Made by a program: the position numbers and the translations under genes. The notes below the pieces were generated by a model, which saw only the letters and a program-made list of their open reading frames with translations, was not told where the DNA came from and searched no databases. From the NCBI GenBank assembly GCA_918797485.1, contig CAKKNE010000003.1, positions 1,488,001 through 1,552,000 on the forward strand: DNA of 64,000 nt. Reading direction: 5' to 3'. The first letter of the stretch is position 1. Each line of letters opens with the position of its first letter. Origin of the DNA: Pelagomonas calceolata (lineage: Eukaryota; Sar; Pelagophyceae; Pelagomonadales; Pelagomonadaceae). This document shows, one piece after another, positions 20,520 to 32,200 of the stretch.

Positions 20520-21152
20520 CTACCATGAGTCGGGCAGCGCCGGCACGGAGCCGTCGACGTACGACGCCGCGAACATCGAGGCCGCGCCGATCATGGCCAG
20601 CCGGCCGTTGTTGAGCTCCATCTGGCGCTTGTTCGCCTTGACCTCCTCGGAGAGGCCGCCCATGAGGCCGACGGGGTCCCAGAGGCGCAGGCCGAAGGGG
20701 CCCGGGATCGAGCCGAGCTTGCCGCCCTTCATGTAGTGCGGCGACTGGAACTCGGAGGCCGTCTCGATCGCGCCGGCCGCGAGGAGGATCTGGAGCTTGC
20801 CCGCGTCGGGCACGTTCTCCCACGCCTGGACGCCCTTGCCGAGCGACGCAAAGGACACGCCCGAGGCGATGTCGCCGTCGAAGGTGATGCCCGCCTCGTT
20901 GATGATCCAGCCGACCGTGGCCGCCATGGCAACGCGCGAGTGCTTGATCTCGGCGGCGCGGAACCACGCGAGCGTCGCCGGCGTGCCGAGGTCCGCGAGG
21001 CCGGCGGGGTCCCAGCCGTCGGGGAAGGGGTTCGACGCGCCCTCCTTGAGGTCCGCGAGCGCCTGCCGGGGCGCGGCCTTCGGCGCCGGCGCCGACGGCG
21101 CCACGAGGCCCGCGGCGCCGCTGAGCGCGAGGGCGGCGATGAGCTTCTGCAT
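20520..21152 (-). CDS. Light-harvesting chlorophyll a/c (fucoxanthin-type) protein
   Basis: 210 residues, intronless, ATG 21150-21152, TAG 20520-20522. The presequence MQKLIAALALSGAAGLVAP fits the bipartite signal of secondary plastids, with a signal peptide and a cleavage region before a Pro/Ala-rich stretch. The mature part has the LHC helix-1 chlorophyll motif AEIKHSRVAMAA and the helix-3 motif MELNNGRLAMIG. The spacing of three helices and the length are typical of FCP/LHCF or LHCR proteins. It acts in the thylakoid membrane as an antenna protein. The exact LHC subclass is not decided from sequence alone. Confidence 0.93.
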   Translation of the reverse strand: MQKLIAALALSGAAGLVAPSAPAPKAAPRQALADLKEGASNPFPDGWDPAGLADLGTPATLAWFRAAEIKHSRVAMAATVGWIINEAGITFDGDIASGVSFASLGKGVQAWENVPDAGKLQILLAAGAIETASEFQSPHYMKGGKLGSIPGPFGLRLWDPVGLMGGLSEEVKANKRQMELNNGRLAMIGAASMFAASYVDGSVPALPDSW

Positions 21153-22057
21153 CGTGACCTGTGTTTGACGGGGGAGGGTGAGGCGGGTGCGGCGCGGCGA
21201 CGTCGTGGCGAGTGGTTTTGGGGCGGCGTTCTCGGAGGTCTCGAGTCGGATGCGGGTGTGTCAAGAGCCGGCTCGGACCGTTTCGCGGCCCCAGCGCAGC
21301 CATGCGGCGGCACCGCGATGGAACACGGGCGCCGAGCCAGCCGGACGCGCCGTGCGCCAGCCGCGACCGCAGGCAGCTGGTCAGCTGGAGCAGGCTAAAA
21401 TCGGGCTGTGCGAATGCGCAAGAGCCGCGATTTTTGTGCACAGCTCGTGTCGAGTCACAACAGAAACCACTCGCAATTCGTTGTGTTAATTGGTTGAGGT
21501 ACCGACGCGGTAGAGTGCGATTAAACCCTCCGTGAACCGAGCCAAATCAAATCTAGTAGCTTCTTTCTTACTAGCTAATGACATATACATTACCGAGCGA
21601 TGCCAGCAACGTGGTTGACGTGGCAAGGGCTCGCCGCGGGTCGGGCAAGCCGCCGAACGCCGTCCAACTTAGTTAAAGGCCGACCGCGCGCGGTGGGCTG
21701 CCCCTCGAAAAGCGACGAAGGAGCCGTCGCCGCCGCCACCCCTACGCGACGCCTCCGCCGCGCCCCAAACCAACCTGCGGTATCTCGCGGCCGGCTCGCC
21801 GGTGCCGCAGGCATTTTTGGGCAGAGTGGCCTGCCAATTCGGCTGGCAAAAGTACGTCCGTTGCGGGCACCCCGGCGCGCGGCTTGCAGGAAGGAGTGCC
21901 CGGGACGCACCGAGTCGGAGAGGAACAGCGCTGCCCGCCGGCGGCGTCGCTCGGCCCACCTCTGCTGCCCACTTCCGCTGCCCCGTAGTCGCTCCGGCTG
22001 CTCGCCCGCCTCCGCTCGGCCCACTGCGGCCCCGGCGTGGCTTCCTCCGGCGGAGGC
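21153..22057. other. Divergent intergenic spacer between the LHC and MEKK-type genes
   Basis: About 900 bp. A CTAGTA...TACTAG inverted pair near 21553-21575 might be a diverged relative of the palindromic upstream motif, but the match is weak. No coding region is convincing. Confidence 0.4.
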
Positions 22058-23527
22058 ATGGCCCACTTCGCCGCCGACACCAACACGAAGCCGGCCCGGC
22101 CGAACCCCTACCAGCGCCTGCGCTCGAACACGACGGAGTCGCCGTCCCACCGGAGTTTGAGGAGCGCCACGCCGGGCAACGAGTCGTCGACCTCCTTGGC
22201 CTCCGCGCTCTCGACGCACTCGAACCCGAAGTTCTCGTACAAAAAGGGCGAGAAGATCGGCAGCGGCGCCTTTGGGACCGTCTACCAGGGCCTCTGCGAG
22301 CAGACCGGATCCTTGGTCGCCATCAAGGAAACTACAGTAGCTTTGGGTGACAAGAACATCCCGAAATTAATCCAAGAGATCCAGCTCATGGCTCAGTTGT
22401 CCCACCCAAACATCGTCTTGTATCTGGGAGCGAAACATGACGAGGAACTCGGTGTCTTGCGGATCTACCAGGAGTGGGTGCCTGGGGGTTCTGTGGATGC
22501 TCTATTACGAAAGTACGGGCGACTGTCGGAAGTGATCGTCAAAAGGTATGCGTCGCATACCTTGGAGGCCCTGGACTATTTACATCGGAACAACATCATC
22601 CACCGCGACGTCAAGGGCGGCAACGTCCTCATCACGGACAAGGGCGACGTGAAATTGGCCGACTTCGGCACGAGCGTCATGATGGCGGGAGAAACGCAGG
22701 ACAACAACATCAAGGCGTTGTGCGGCACGCCCTACTTCATGGCGCCGGAGGTCATGACCGGCGAGACGTACGGGCGCAAGACCGACGTCTGGTCGCTTGG
22801 TGGGCTCTTGATCCAGATGGCGACGGGCGAGCCGCCCTGGAAGTGCTTGTCTTTCCAGGGCGTGCCCCAGTTGTTGTTGCACGTCGTCGCGGCGAAGAGT
22901 GCGCCGCCGCTCGATCATTATACCCATTTGTCGTCAGAATTGAGGGAGGCTATTTTGAGATGCTGCGACCCCGACCCCGACAAGCGGCCCTTCGCGCGCG
23001 ACGTGCTGGAATTGCCCTTCTTTCTGGATCGCGTCGACTCTCCACTCACGCCGGACACGCCAAATAGATTCTCGCAACAACCGGCGCCCTACGCTAGAAG
23101 GGTCCAGCCGCGGCCGTCCCAAAATCCGTACGCGCGCTCAAAATCTATCTTGGACCGCCTGGAAGCGGCGCCGGCGGAAGGATCTGTCTTGTTAAAGAGG
23201 AGGATTGAACGGCCGCAGCTTCTGGAAGCCGAAGAGGCGGAGTTTAACCAACTGGTCAACGGCCTCGACAGCGACGACGAGGAGTGCACGCCCAAATCGG
23301 ATGGCGAGTACACGACGACCTGGGAGTCCGAGGAACCTGTTGAACATTCACGCTTCCGGCCGACGATGCCGACGTCGCCGGAAGCTGTCGAAGAGGAGGA
23401 CGACGACGACGAGGAGATGACGATCGAAGACGCGCACATGCGCGGGTTCCTGACGGCCGCCGAGTACCAGAAGCGGCTCCACGCGGGGCACCACACGTTT
23501 ATCAGACGTAGTAATTCACAGACCTAG
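22058..23527 (+). CDS. MEKK/STE11-type protein kinase
   Basis: 489 residues, intronless; ATG at 22058 (MAHFAADTN), TAG 23525-23527. The kinase domain begins about 55 residues in with FSYKKGEKIGSGAFGTVYQG (complete glycine loop). It has VAIKE, catalytic loop IIHRDVKGGNVLI, LADFGTS and the activation-segment GTPYFMAPEV, then TDVWSLGGLLIQMATGEPPW. These are diagnostic of the MAPKKK (STE11/MEKK) group, which phosphorylates MAPKKs. The C-terminal 170 residues are acidic and Ser/Pro-rich, with an EEEDDDDEE run and a short helical end. Its stop codon overlaps the stop of the convergent gene at 23524-24048. Confidence 0.9.
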   Translation: MAHFAADTNTKPARPNPYQRLRSNTTESPSHRSLRSATPGNESSTSLASALSTHSNPKFSYKKGEKIGSGAFGTVYQGLCEQTGSLVAIKETTVALGDKNIPKLIQEIQLMAQLSHPNIVLYLGAKHDEELGVLRIYQEWVPGGSVDALLRKYGRLSEVIVKRYASHTLEALDYLHRNNIIHRDVKGGNVLITDKGDVKLADFGTSVMMAGETQDNNIKALCGTPYFMAPEVMTGETYGRKTDVWSLGGLLIQMATGEPPWKCLSFQGVPQLLLHVVAAKSAPPLDHYTHLSSELREAILRCCDPDPDKRPFARDVLELPFFLDRVDSPLTPDTPNRFSQQPAPYARRVQPRPSQNPYARSKSILDRLEAAPAEGSVLLKRRIERPQLLEAEEAEFNQLVNGLDSDDEECTPKSDGEYTTTWESEEPVEHSRFRPTMPTSPEAVEEEDDDDEEMTIEDAHMRGFLTAAEYQKRLHAGHHTFIRRSNSQT

Positions 23528-24048
23528 TCACGTCTTACGTAGAACCCCTCCTCGCCGGGCTCGTACCACTCGGGCGCGAAGCCCGGCTTGTGGTTCGGCT
23601 TCGCTCGCGCCGGTTCCACGAGCTCCAAAGGCGCCTCGCCCTTGGCCACCTCGACCTCCGAGTTGCCCCGCGCCAGACCCCAGACCAGGTCGCGGTTCTC
23701 GAGGACGGGCTGCAGGAATTTGGCATGCGGCTCCAGGAGGTGACTCAGAGCTGTAAGGGCGCTTTCCGGCGGCGTCGCGAGGTCGTGGCCGATTTTCCCG
23801 ACGAACCACAACTTCGACGCGTCGCGGACGCCGCAGTAGACGTCCACGACGAAGGTGCCCCGTTCCCTTGCTTTCAATTCATCGAAGCGCTCGTGGGATT
23901 TCTCGAGAGCTTTCTTGGAGTACTCCTTCTTCGGGGGCGGCTTGGGCTTCGGCGCGCCGAAGCCGGCGCGCAGTTTTGTTTGTCGTCTCGTGGGTAATGG
24001 GTGCTGCAGCGCCGTTACTGTGGTGAATGCGAGGAGTGCGGTGTACAT
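23524..24048 (-). CDS. Predicted plastid-targeted protein of unknown function
   Basis: 174 residues, intronless; ATG 24046-24048, TAG 23524-23526. The N-terminus (MYTALLAFTTVTALQHPLPT) looks like a signal peptide followed by a transit region, then GFGAPKPKPPPKKEYSKKALEKS. The body, with a VVDVYCGVRDASKLWFVGKIG segment and a C-terminal GFAPEWYEPGEEGFYVRRD, resembles conserved algal plastid proteins but I cannot name a function. The stop overlaps the convergent kinase stop in a shared CTAG. Confidence 0.7.
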   Translation of the reverse strand: MYTALLAFTTVTALQHPLPTRRQTKLRAGFGAPKPKPPPKKEYSKKALEKSHERFDELKARERGTFVVDVYCGVRDASKLWFVGKIGHDLATPPESALTALSHLLEPHAKFLQPVLENRDLVWGLARGNSEVEVAKGEAPLELVEPARAKPNHKPGFAPEWYEPGEEGFYVRRD

Positions 24049-24291
24049 GTTAACTGTTTGGCACCGCTGCGATGGCGTAATGAGGTTCTGCAGTGCTCAA
24101 GCGGCACCGCTGCGATTGCTTGATGAAGAGTGCTGCTGTAGGATGGATGCCTTTTGTGCAACGTTTGGCTGGCGAACCCCTACAGCGCTCGAACGGTAGA
24201 TCAAATGCGTGATCTGAGCTGGCTGGATCGCCCTGTAGCTAGATTACTCGCGAGTACTGCCTGCGTAGTAGTAGCTCTCCGTATGCTTGCT

Positions 24292-24315
24292 CTAGAGTGT
24301 CTTACATGCCGCTAG
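24292..24315. promoter_or_regulatory. Palindromic upstream motif, copy 4
   Basis: CTAGAGTGTCTTAC...CCGCTAG lies 244 nt upstream of the minus-strand start at 24048. The 344-bp spacer also contains a direct repeat of GGCACCGCTGCGAT (near 24060 and 24103), itself of unknown meaning. Confidence 0.5.
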
Positions 24316-24392
24316 GTCGAGAGCCTGAGCCTGAGAGAATTCTCATTCTATAATATGCATCTTACACATAACAGGTTCCCCGGAAAACCCAA

Positions 24393-25691
24393 TCAAACGG
24401 AGAACTGGTTCGCGCGCCGCTGGGGCTGGTCGCGGGCGTACTTCTTCTGGACGGCGATGAGGAGCTCCGACGCGCCGACGCCGACGTCGCGGTACTTGGC
24501 GATCAAGGCGTCGACGTCCTGGACCTTGCTCGGGTTGTGTTCCCGGTAGAAGGCGATGATCTTGGCCCGTGCGGCCCGGTCATCATCCACATCATCATCA
24601 TCCACGTCATACGCCGACCGCGCCACGTCGACGCGCGCGCTCGAGCCGCGCGGCGTGCCGTACTGAAACGAACTGTTCGAGATGGCCGGCGAGGAATACC
24701 TTGACAAAGGCGGCGTCGGCGGCGGCGGCTCGGCGTAGCGCGGCGTCACGGCCGGCGGCGGCGGCTGTCCTAATAAAGACGCCTGGAGCTCGCGCGCGCG
24801 CTGCCTCAAGCTCAGGTCGTCGGGCGGGATCGCCCGGCAGCCCGCGGCTCGCAAGCCCCGCTCGAGCTGCGGCGTCGACAGCAGCTCGACGTCGCTCGCG
24901 AGAAACTCATCCAGAGCACTCTCGTCGCGCGACCGCGGCGGCGACGACGCTCTTACGAGAGCCTGGAGCGGCGCGCCGGCGCCGACGCGCGGCCGCGGCG
25001 ATTGCGAGTGATGGTGGTGGTGCGCCGGCGCCGCTTCCATAGGAGGAGGCGGCGCGCTCATGACGGCGACCTCGCGGCGCGCCGCGAGCGGCGTCGTCCG
25101 CGGCGACTGATAAGGGGGCGTCTCGGCCGCCTGGCGTGCAACGAAGGCGTCCCAGGACGCCTGCTCGGCGGGCGTCGGCTTGCGCTCGGCTGGCGGCGGC
25201 GACCGGCTCGGCTCGGCTGAGGGGCGTCGGCTCGGCGGCGCCTCGGAGAACTGGCGCGCCGGCGGTTGCCTCCGTTGCGGCGTCGGCGGCGTCTCTGCGG
25301 ACGAGCGCCGCCGCGGCGAGCGCGCCTTCTCGTCGCGGCGCGCCTTTGCTACCAACCTCCTCTCTCTCAGTGATAACTCCCAGTCGTCCAGCGACGGCTG
25401 GGGCCCGTCCTGCTTGCGCGGGTTCGCGACGGCCCTGAGTTGGTGCCTCCTTTTCGCATCGACCCAGAGCACGAGCTTCTCGCCCCGCCGCTCGATCTTC
25501 TGGAGGCCCTCGAGCAGGTCCATCGCCGCTCTAGGGGGCGCCGACGCCGGATCGGCGCCGGGGTCCACGTAGTAGAGTTTCGACTTGTGCGCCGTGAAGT
25601 ACTGCGTGCGCCACGTGCCGTCCGAGCCCTTCTTTTCCAGCAGGCCGCGGAGGCGCTTGAGCTGGAAGCCGGCGGTGGCTTGCGAGGCCAT
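24393..25691 (-). CDS. PH-domain protein with C-terminal NPSK-type helical motif
   Basis: 432 residues, intronless, starting MASQATAGFQLKRLRGLLEK. Residues 9-100 form a PH domain: GLLEKKGSDGTWRTQYFTAH, strand KLYYVD, and the closing LVLWVDAKRRHQLRA. A long Pro/Ser/Arg-rich disordered centre includes a His5 run. The last 70 residues carry IIAFYREHNPSKVQDVDALI followed by AKYRDVGVGASELLIAVQKKY, a short helical motif I associate with unnamed protist proteins. It probably binds phosphoinositides or a membrane partner; nothing more specific can be said. Confidence 0.78.
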   Translation of the reverse strand: MASQATAGFQLKRLRGLLEKKGSDGTWRTQYFTAHKSKLYYVDPGADPASAPPRAAMDLLEGLQKIERRGEKLVLWVDAKRRHQLRAVANPRKQDGPQPSLDDWELSLRERRLVAKARRDEKARSPRRRSSAETPPTPQRRQPPARQFSEAPPSRRPSAEPSRSPPPAERKPTPAEQASWDAFVARQAAETPPYQSPRTTPLAARREVAVMSAPPPPMEAAPAHHHHHSQSPRPRVGAGAPLQALVRASSPPRSRDESALDEFLASDVELLSTPQLERGLRAAGCRAIPPDDLSLRQRARELQASLLGQPPPPAVTPRYAEPPPPTPPLSRYSSPAISNSSFQYGTPRGSSARVDVARSAYDVDDDDVDDDRAARAKIIAFYREHNPSKVQDVDALIAKYRDVGVGASELLIAVQKKYARDQPQRRANQFSV

Positions 25692-26246
25692 GGTGTCGTT
25701 GTTTCGCGTTGATGGCGTGTCTGGCGGCGGTCAAAGCACTGCTTTGTCACGTGCGCGCGCGTAGCGTGGCAGCGTTGCTGTCGGCACCACGCCTGTTATC
25801 TCGCCGTGCGCGTCGATCTGCTTAGAAACCAACGTCGGTACCGGGAGCAATGATGGTTCGGGCCACAACGGCAGTGTACGGCCTAAATTTGAGCGGTCCT
25901 CCCCGAGCTACAGCAGCGCTTTTGTACGGTGTTTGCGCCGCAAAGACACTCTAGGTTGATTTCACGAGGGGACTCTTGCCCCTCCTCGTGGCTCCAGAGA
26001 AGTAGGCGCAGAACTCTCCAACAGGAAACGCACGCTTTCCTGCTTTTACGTGCGGGTTTTGCAGCACTCGGCTTTTTTCTTCTAAAACTTGGCCGCAGGG
26101 GCTGTTCGCGGCGCATAAAACTGCTCGTCGAGAGCTGTCTGTCGACAGCACATCGCTGCGCAAAGCGTTGCGCGCCTCGCGCTACATTTTAAAGCACAGC
26201 TCTCCCAGCTGGTGCTCTCTGAGGCAGACGGACCCGCACAGATAAA
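25692..26246. other. Divergent intergenic spacer upstream of VPS13
   Basis: 555 bp between two divergent starts. A CTGTCGACAG palindrome lies near 26139-26148. No palindromic GCTAGTG motif and no coding region seen. Confidence 0.4.
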
Positions 26247-29200
26247 ATGTCGGTAAAAAAACTCCTCTACGGCGTGCTCCAGGACGCTTTAGGCGACTAC
26301 ATCGAGGGCCTCGCGCCCGAGTCGCTCAAGTTGGGGCTGTGGTCCGGTAAAATAGAACTGCAAAATCTACGCGTGAACACGAAGGCTGTCGATGAGTTGA
26401 GTCTGCCCGTGCGGATCGAGACTGGCACGGTCGGGAAGCTGTCGGTGGCCATTCCGTGGTCGTCGCTGGGCTCGACGCCAGTAAGGATCGCTATCGAAAA
26501 CGTCGACGTGACGCTCGCCTCACAGACGGACCCGGACCCTGACACGCTGCAGAAGGTCGTGGAGGACGCGTTGTCGGCGAAGTTGGAACGCGCCGACGCC
26601 GCGTGTCGACGCGCGCTCGAAGCGAAGACGGAAACAACCGAGACGGACCCGGGCTACATGCGTCGATTAGCAGCCAAGGTCGTGGACAACCTCGAGATTA
26701 GTATTACGAACGTCCGCGCGCGTATTACTGCTGCCGACTGCGCGTGCTCGCTGTGGTGTCAATCATTAAGCCTGCAGGCGTGCGACGCAAGTTGGACGCC
26801 ATGTTTCGTCGACCGCGGGTCTACCAAGGAATTGCTGAGAAATGCCGTCTCACTGCAAGGCTTCAGCGTGACCTTCAACAACGAGGACGTGTTAGCGCCC
26901 GTCTCGTCTACGCTCAAGTTGACGCGGAACCCCGGCTGCATCATTGGAGACACACCGCAGTACGACGTCGAGCTCTCCTTGAATGATGTGCGCACATCTA
27001 TAGAATCGAGGGCTTTGAGAGGGTCGACGAAATTGGTCGACGCGCTGACCCTCGCGGCGCGGCGCCAGAAATTACTCGATCAGCACCCCTACTACATCCT
27101 GGGGAGTCGCGCGAGACCCATCACCTCAAGTAACGCGCGCTGCTGGTGGCGCTACGCCGCTAGATTAGCTTGCCCGGCGCTCGACGCGAAAAAACGCGCG
27201 TCCGAGGCGCTGCTCGGCCTCGCGCGGTCCGCGAATGATAGAAGGACGTACCTCGATGCCTTACGGAATGAGGATCGGGCGACGATGCGACGGATTGAAA
27301 GAAAAGCGCCCTTCGAGGCGCTGCGCATGTGGCGCCGCGACGACGTCGTCGCCACGCTAGAACGGGAGCGGGCTGAAGCAAGGAAGGCCGAGACGCAGCA
27401 GCGGTCGTCCTGGTTCAGCTGGAGGCGGTCGTCCAAGAGTGAAGACGCCTTCGAGGACGACGGCAGCGACGAGGGGGACGTGACCACTGATGACATAGAA
27501 GCACTACTCGAGCGGGACGACGAGGGCGAATGTGCTACAGGAGGCGACTTTTTGAGGGTGCGCCTGTCCACGTCGCTCACCTGCACGGTGTCTCATGACA
27601 AGAACGACCTCGCATCCTTAAGCATGAGCGGGTCCATCAATGCCAAGGCCACGGCGGGCTTCGCGTCGGTCGACGCGACGGCTGATTTAACACAGTTCGT
27701 TTTGGGGGATACGACGGGCATGCTTTTGAAAAGCGGTGTCGCGAGCGGCGCGTGCATCACCAGACGGGGCGCGGCGCCTTTACGAGTTGTGTTCGCGAAA
27801 GTTGAGGATCGGACGTCGATCTCCGTCACGGGCGACTCCTACGACGTCGCCTACCACAAGCCCTGGCTCTCTCGCGTCGTGGAAGCGTTGACGTCCGACG
27901 CCACGGCGAAAGCAGCGAGAGCCGCGGCCGAGCAAGCTAGGCGCTACCGGTCCATCGTCGCTAAAGCAGCGGAAGGGGTGCTCCAGCGCCAGGGCGAGGC
28001 TTCATCCTTCGCCTGGGACCCGTCGAAACGCACGTTGATTATAACTGTAGACGTGGGCGCGCCGACCATACTCGTACCGATGCAGTGGGACCGCGACGCT
28101 GGGCTGCTCGTGATAGATACGGGTAGTGTCAATGTAGACGGCGGCGCGGCGGCCAATGGCCAGCGCTGGGACGTCGCCTTGATGGGCGCGACGGCGCGCG
28201 TCGGCGACCGCGACATCGTATTGTCGCCGCTGCGATTGGATATCAGGGTGGACTTGGCGAACGACGCGCCCCTCGACGCCTCGATCACGCTCTCGAAGTG
28301 TTCCTTGGGGATGGCGCCGGACGATATTAGGGACGTCCTGGGCGTCGTGGCGTCGCTGGGCAAGGCCGATGCCGTCGCCGTCGCTTCCGACGATGCTACT
28401 ACGGTGCCTCAACAACCGCAGGGCGTCGTGGGCCTCCGTTTACATGTGAGGGCGCCGCTCGTCGAGCTCGCGATCCTCGAGCCGGACCGGTCGAGGTGCA
28501 TGGTCCTCGCGATCACGGAACTCAAAGCATCCTTGGTGTCGGGCGGCAGCGGCCTTACGATAAACGCCCTGCTCGGCGGCATCAAACTCGCTCGATCAAA
28601 CGTGGCACTCATCGAGACGCGGGGCGACGCGCGCGCCGCCGACGCCATGCAGCTCGCTCGAACTGCTTTCGACGCGCTGCCGGCGCCGCCTTCTGACAAA
28701 GTGGACCGCACGGATTCGGTGCTCGCGGTGCGCTTCCGGTCCGTCCCCACGCCTTCGGACGACGCCTTCCATTCGGATATCGACGTCGAGTTCGCCACGT
28801 TACGTCTCGCCGTGGGCGCTATTGATTTAAAGCCGCTGGAGCCGTTCATGACAGCGGTGCGCGGTGGATTGGCGGGCTTCTCCGCTCCTGCGACGACAGT
28901 ACAACAACAACAAGTGGTGGAAGTCTCGACGAAGCGCCTGCGCGTCTCGTTGCGACTGGGCGAGCTCGCGTGCACGCTGCGCAACGACCAGGGGGATGTG
29001 GCGACGGCGGCGATCGTCGGACTAGGAGCATGTTACACAAAAAACGGCGACGCCCAGGCCACCTACGTGCGTCTGGCGAAAGTAGACGTGGCGGACACAC
29101 GCGATGCCACGTCTACAAACCATTTCCGGTCCATGGTCGTGCCCTGGATTTCATCAGATGATGCGCGAGGCGCGGCGCTCGACCGGCTCCTACAAGGATC

Positions 29201-32200
29201 GGCGGAGCTGCAGCTGCCCCCTTCCGATCTAATGCTTGCTGTCGATTATGGTGATGTGAGTGGCCGGAAGACCGTATCGCTGACAGCGAAGCCGATTACG
29301 GTGCAGTTACTCTTAGAACCGATCGGCGCCGCGATCGACGCGGCGTTGTCTACCATAAAACAAATTGTGGTCTTGGCCGTGGCCACACCTTCTGTTGATG
29401 ATGAGACACCCGTACACGTGCAAGAGGGGTCCATGAGTGTTCGAGTCGAGGTCCGGGCTTGTGAAGTGTTATTAGTCGAGGACGCGTCGTCACAAACGTC
29501 GCGCATGCTCTCCTTGAGGACCGGGGTCCTGTGTTCCTTGGATGGCAAGGACGACCAGAGCTTCTCAGAACAGCTTCTAAAGGTAAGTGTGAGGGATGTG
29601 GAGGCTGCTCTCATTGATGGTGTGGAGAAGAGTATATTGAAACCAACATCGTTACAACTTAACCTAGAGAAGCGCTTCGCGTCGTCCGAGTTATATGATT
29701 GGCGCTTGACTGGCGACGTCTCGCCCTTGAATCTGCGGTTGAGCTACCGGGACGTGTTAAGTGTTGCTTCTATAGCCAAAAAGGCGCCGTCCGCGGGGAG
29801 CACTGCCGTCGAGACCGAGGCAAAACCTCAGCCAAAGTCGAATCGCGTCGTCACGGCCTCGCTCAAATTCGACGTCTCAAGCATTAGCGTCGCGTTAGTG
29901 GACGACGCGAAGGGCCCAGCCGCGCCGCTCGTCGACCTCTCGCTCACGGACCTCTCCACGAATATCAACGGCCCGTCCACGGAGCTCGAAGGTCACGTGA
30001 CGACGACGCTGAAGGCGCGAGCCTTTGATTTGAGGAGTTTGAGGTTTGAACCTCTCATAGAACCCTACTCTATGACTTGTCACGTGAAAGCCAATGCAAC
30101 AGACAAGAGCTGGGACGTCACGACTTCATCGGAAGATGTCCTAGATGCCGTGTTATCCACGGCCTTCGCCGCACGTTTGATAAGGCTCCAGGGGAGTCTG
30201 CAAAAGGATTTGTCAATGAGCCGTACGATTCGGCAACGGGAGGCCTTCTCCCTAAGGAACGAGACCGGTCTGGTGTTAGATGTTAGAGCGGGCACGCGAG
30301 AGTGGACGCGCGTGGATGCAGGCGCTTCATTAGATCTGAGGAGTCCTACACAGATAGAATGCCGGTTGCCCGGCGGCCGCATTTTACCGGCGCTGCCGTG
30401 TAAGCGGCCCGCCGCCATGCACCTGGCGCACGGTTTAAGATGGTCCTGCGGCTTCGACGAGGACCAAGGGTTGATTGTTGGGACGCTTTCTCGCAGAGCG
30501 GCTGTGACGAACAAAACTCTCGAAACGTTCGACGTCGCATCAAGTGTCGAGGGCTATGGGGATTTCGAAGTTGTGTCGGTGAAGCCGGCCTCCCCAACTC
30601 AAGCGGGGCGCGGCGAAGGACACGCGACGCCCCTGCCTCCGTCGTTGTCCGGTGGTGCTTTACGATTGCGCCACGGAGACAAGTGGGGCCGCCCCCACGT
30701 ATCTGGAGACGGCAAGGTCGCCGTCAATTTCGACAATGCTTGTGTCGTAGCTCATTCTAAACAAGACGGGGGCGAGCCTTCTATTGTTCTCCACGCGCCG
30801 GTGGTGGTGGAGAACCGGTTGCCGTGCGGCGTTCTGGTGAGGATCCAGGCGAAAGCTAGAGAGGGGCGCTGCCGCGTCGAGCCGGGACGACGGTCTTCTT
30901 GTTGCGCCATCGACGTCCAGGAGGGCTGCTGGCTTGCATTAAGGGTCGGCAACCTGCGGGGTCGACTCAGGAAGCGCCTAGTACCGCAGGACCTGCCGAA
31001 CCACGCGCGCATGACGGCGACGGAAGCGAAGGGTCTCTACGAAGTGGCCTTGTCCGAAAATAGTGAAGATGTGTTGGCCGTGGCGATCCGGGCCGAGCGG
31101 CGCCACCGAGGTCTAGGTTTATTCGTAGTGATCGAGGCGCCGCTCTGGGTCGTGGACCGAACTGGATTACATTTAGATCTGGCGGCGGCGCCGGGCGGGT
31201 CCCTACTACCACCTGGCTTAGCCCGGAAGGCGTCCGAAGTTAGAAGAGCACTCCTGTCGTCTTCATCGTCAAAGCAGAGTTCTATCGGCGACGGCGAGAG
31301 AATTGTGGAGACCGCCTCGTCGAATTTGGTCAAGATCGTCACGGTGGCGAGCGCGCGAAGGCATTACCTCGCGAACCCGGCCAAGAGGGGCGATCGCTTG
31401 TATGCGGACGCCGACGCGTACGTCTTCGTAGCCTTACCTCCACCGTTGACGACGTGCCAGCGGTTGATCACGCACGACGCCCACAAGGCCATTGGGAGTC
31501 AGGCGTCGCAGTTATTTGGCCATGCTGCTAGATCTGTGGGAGAAAACACGGCCTCGTTTTTACTTGGGGATGAAGACAAACAGCGCTTTCTACATTTGGA
31601 GGCTGGTAGTCAGGGATTGGACCTGTATGTGGCGACCGACTCCCGAATCAACCGGCCGCCTTCTTGGGTCGTGGACCACTTCGAGAGGTGCCCGGAGCCG
31701 ATCGTAGCCGAGAAAAGGCGAGGCGCATTGGATTTTGGTGGTATTGACCAACGCAAATATGATGTGTGGGTGCGTCGTTTGGTCAAAGACGAAACCATAG
31801 ACCTAGGCCCGAACGAGCAGAAGACTCATTACCTCGTTTTTCTTGGAGAAGGTACGGCGTCCTCCTCATCAACACCAGATACGGTGATACTGGGCGACTG
31901 GGTTATGAATTGGCCGGGCTACGCCTGGGCCGATCCCCTCATTACGGGGAGAAGGTTGCTCGCGGCTAGAGACAATTCGTTGGCCGTCGGGTGCCGAGGG
32001 GCTTGGAGTTCGAGATATTCAGTGGGCGCGTCGGAGTTTCCCATCTTGTTGGATTGTAGGGATGGGAGACGGTTAGATTTAGAAGTCAGATCGCATGCTC
32101 TAGGTGGGGCCTTCGGACGAGGTGGTGGTCGTTCGGTCGAGGTCGCGCCGAGGTTAGCTCTGAGGAATGTGGATGACAAAGTGCAAATATTAGTAAGACG

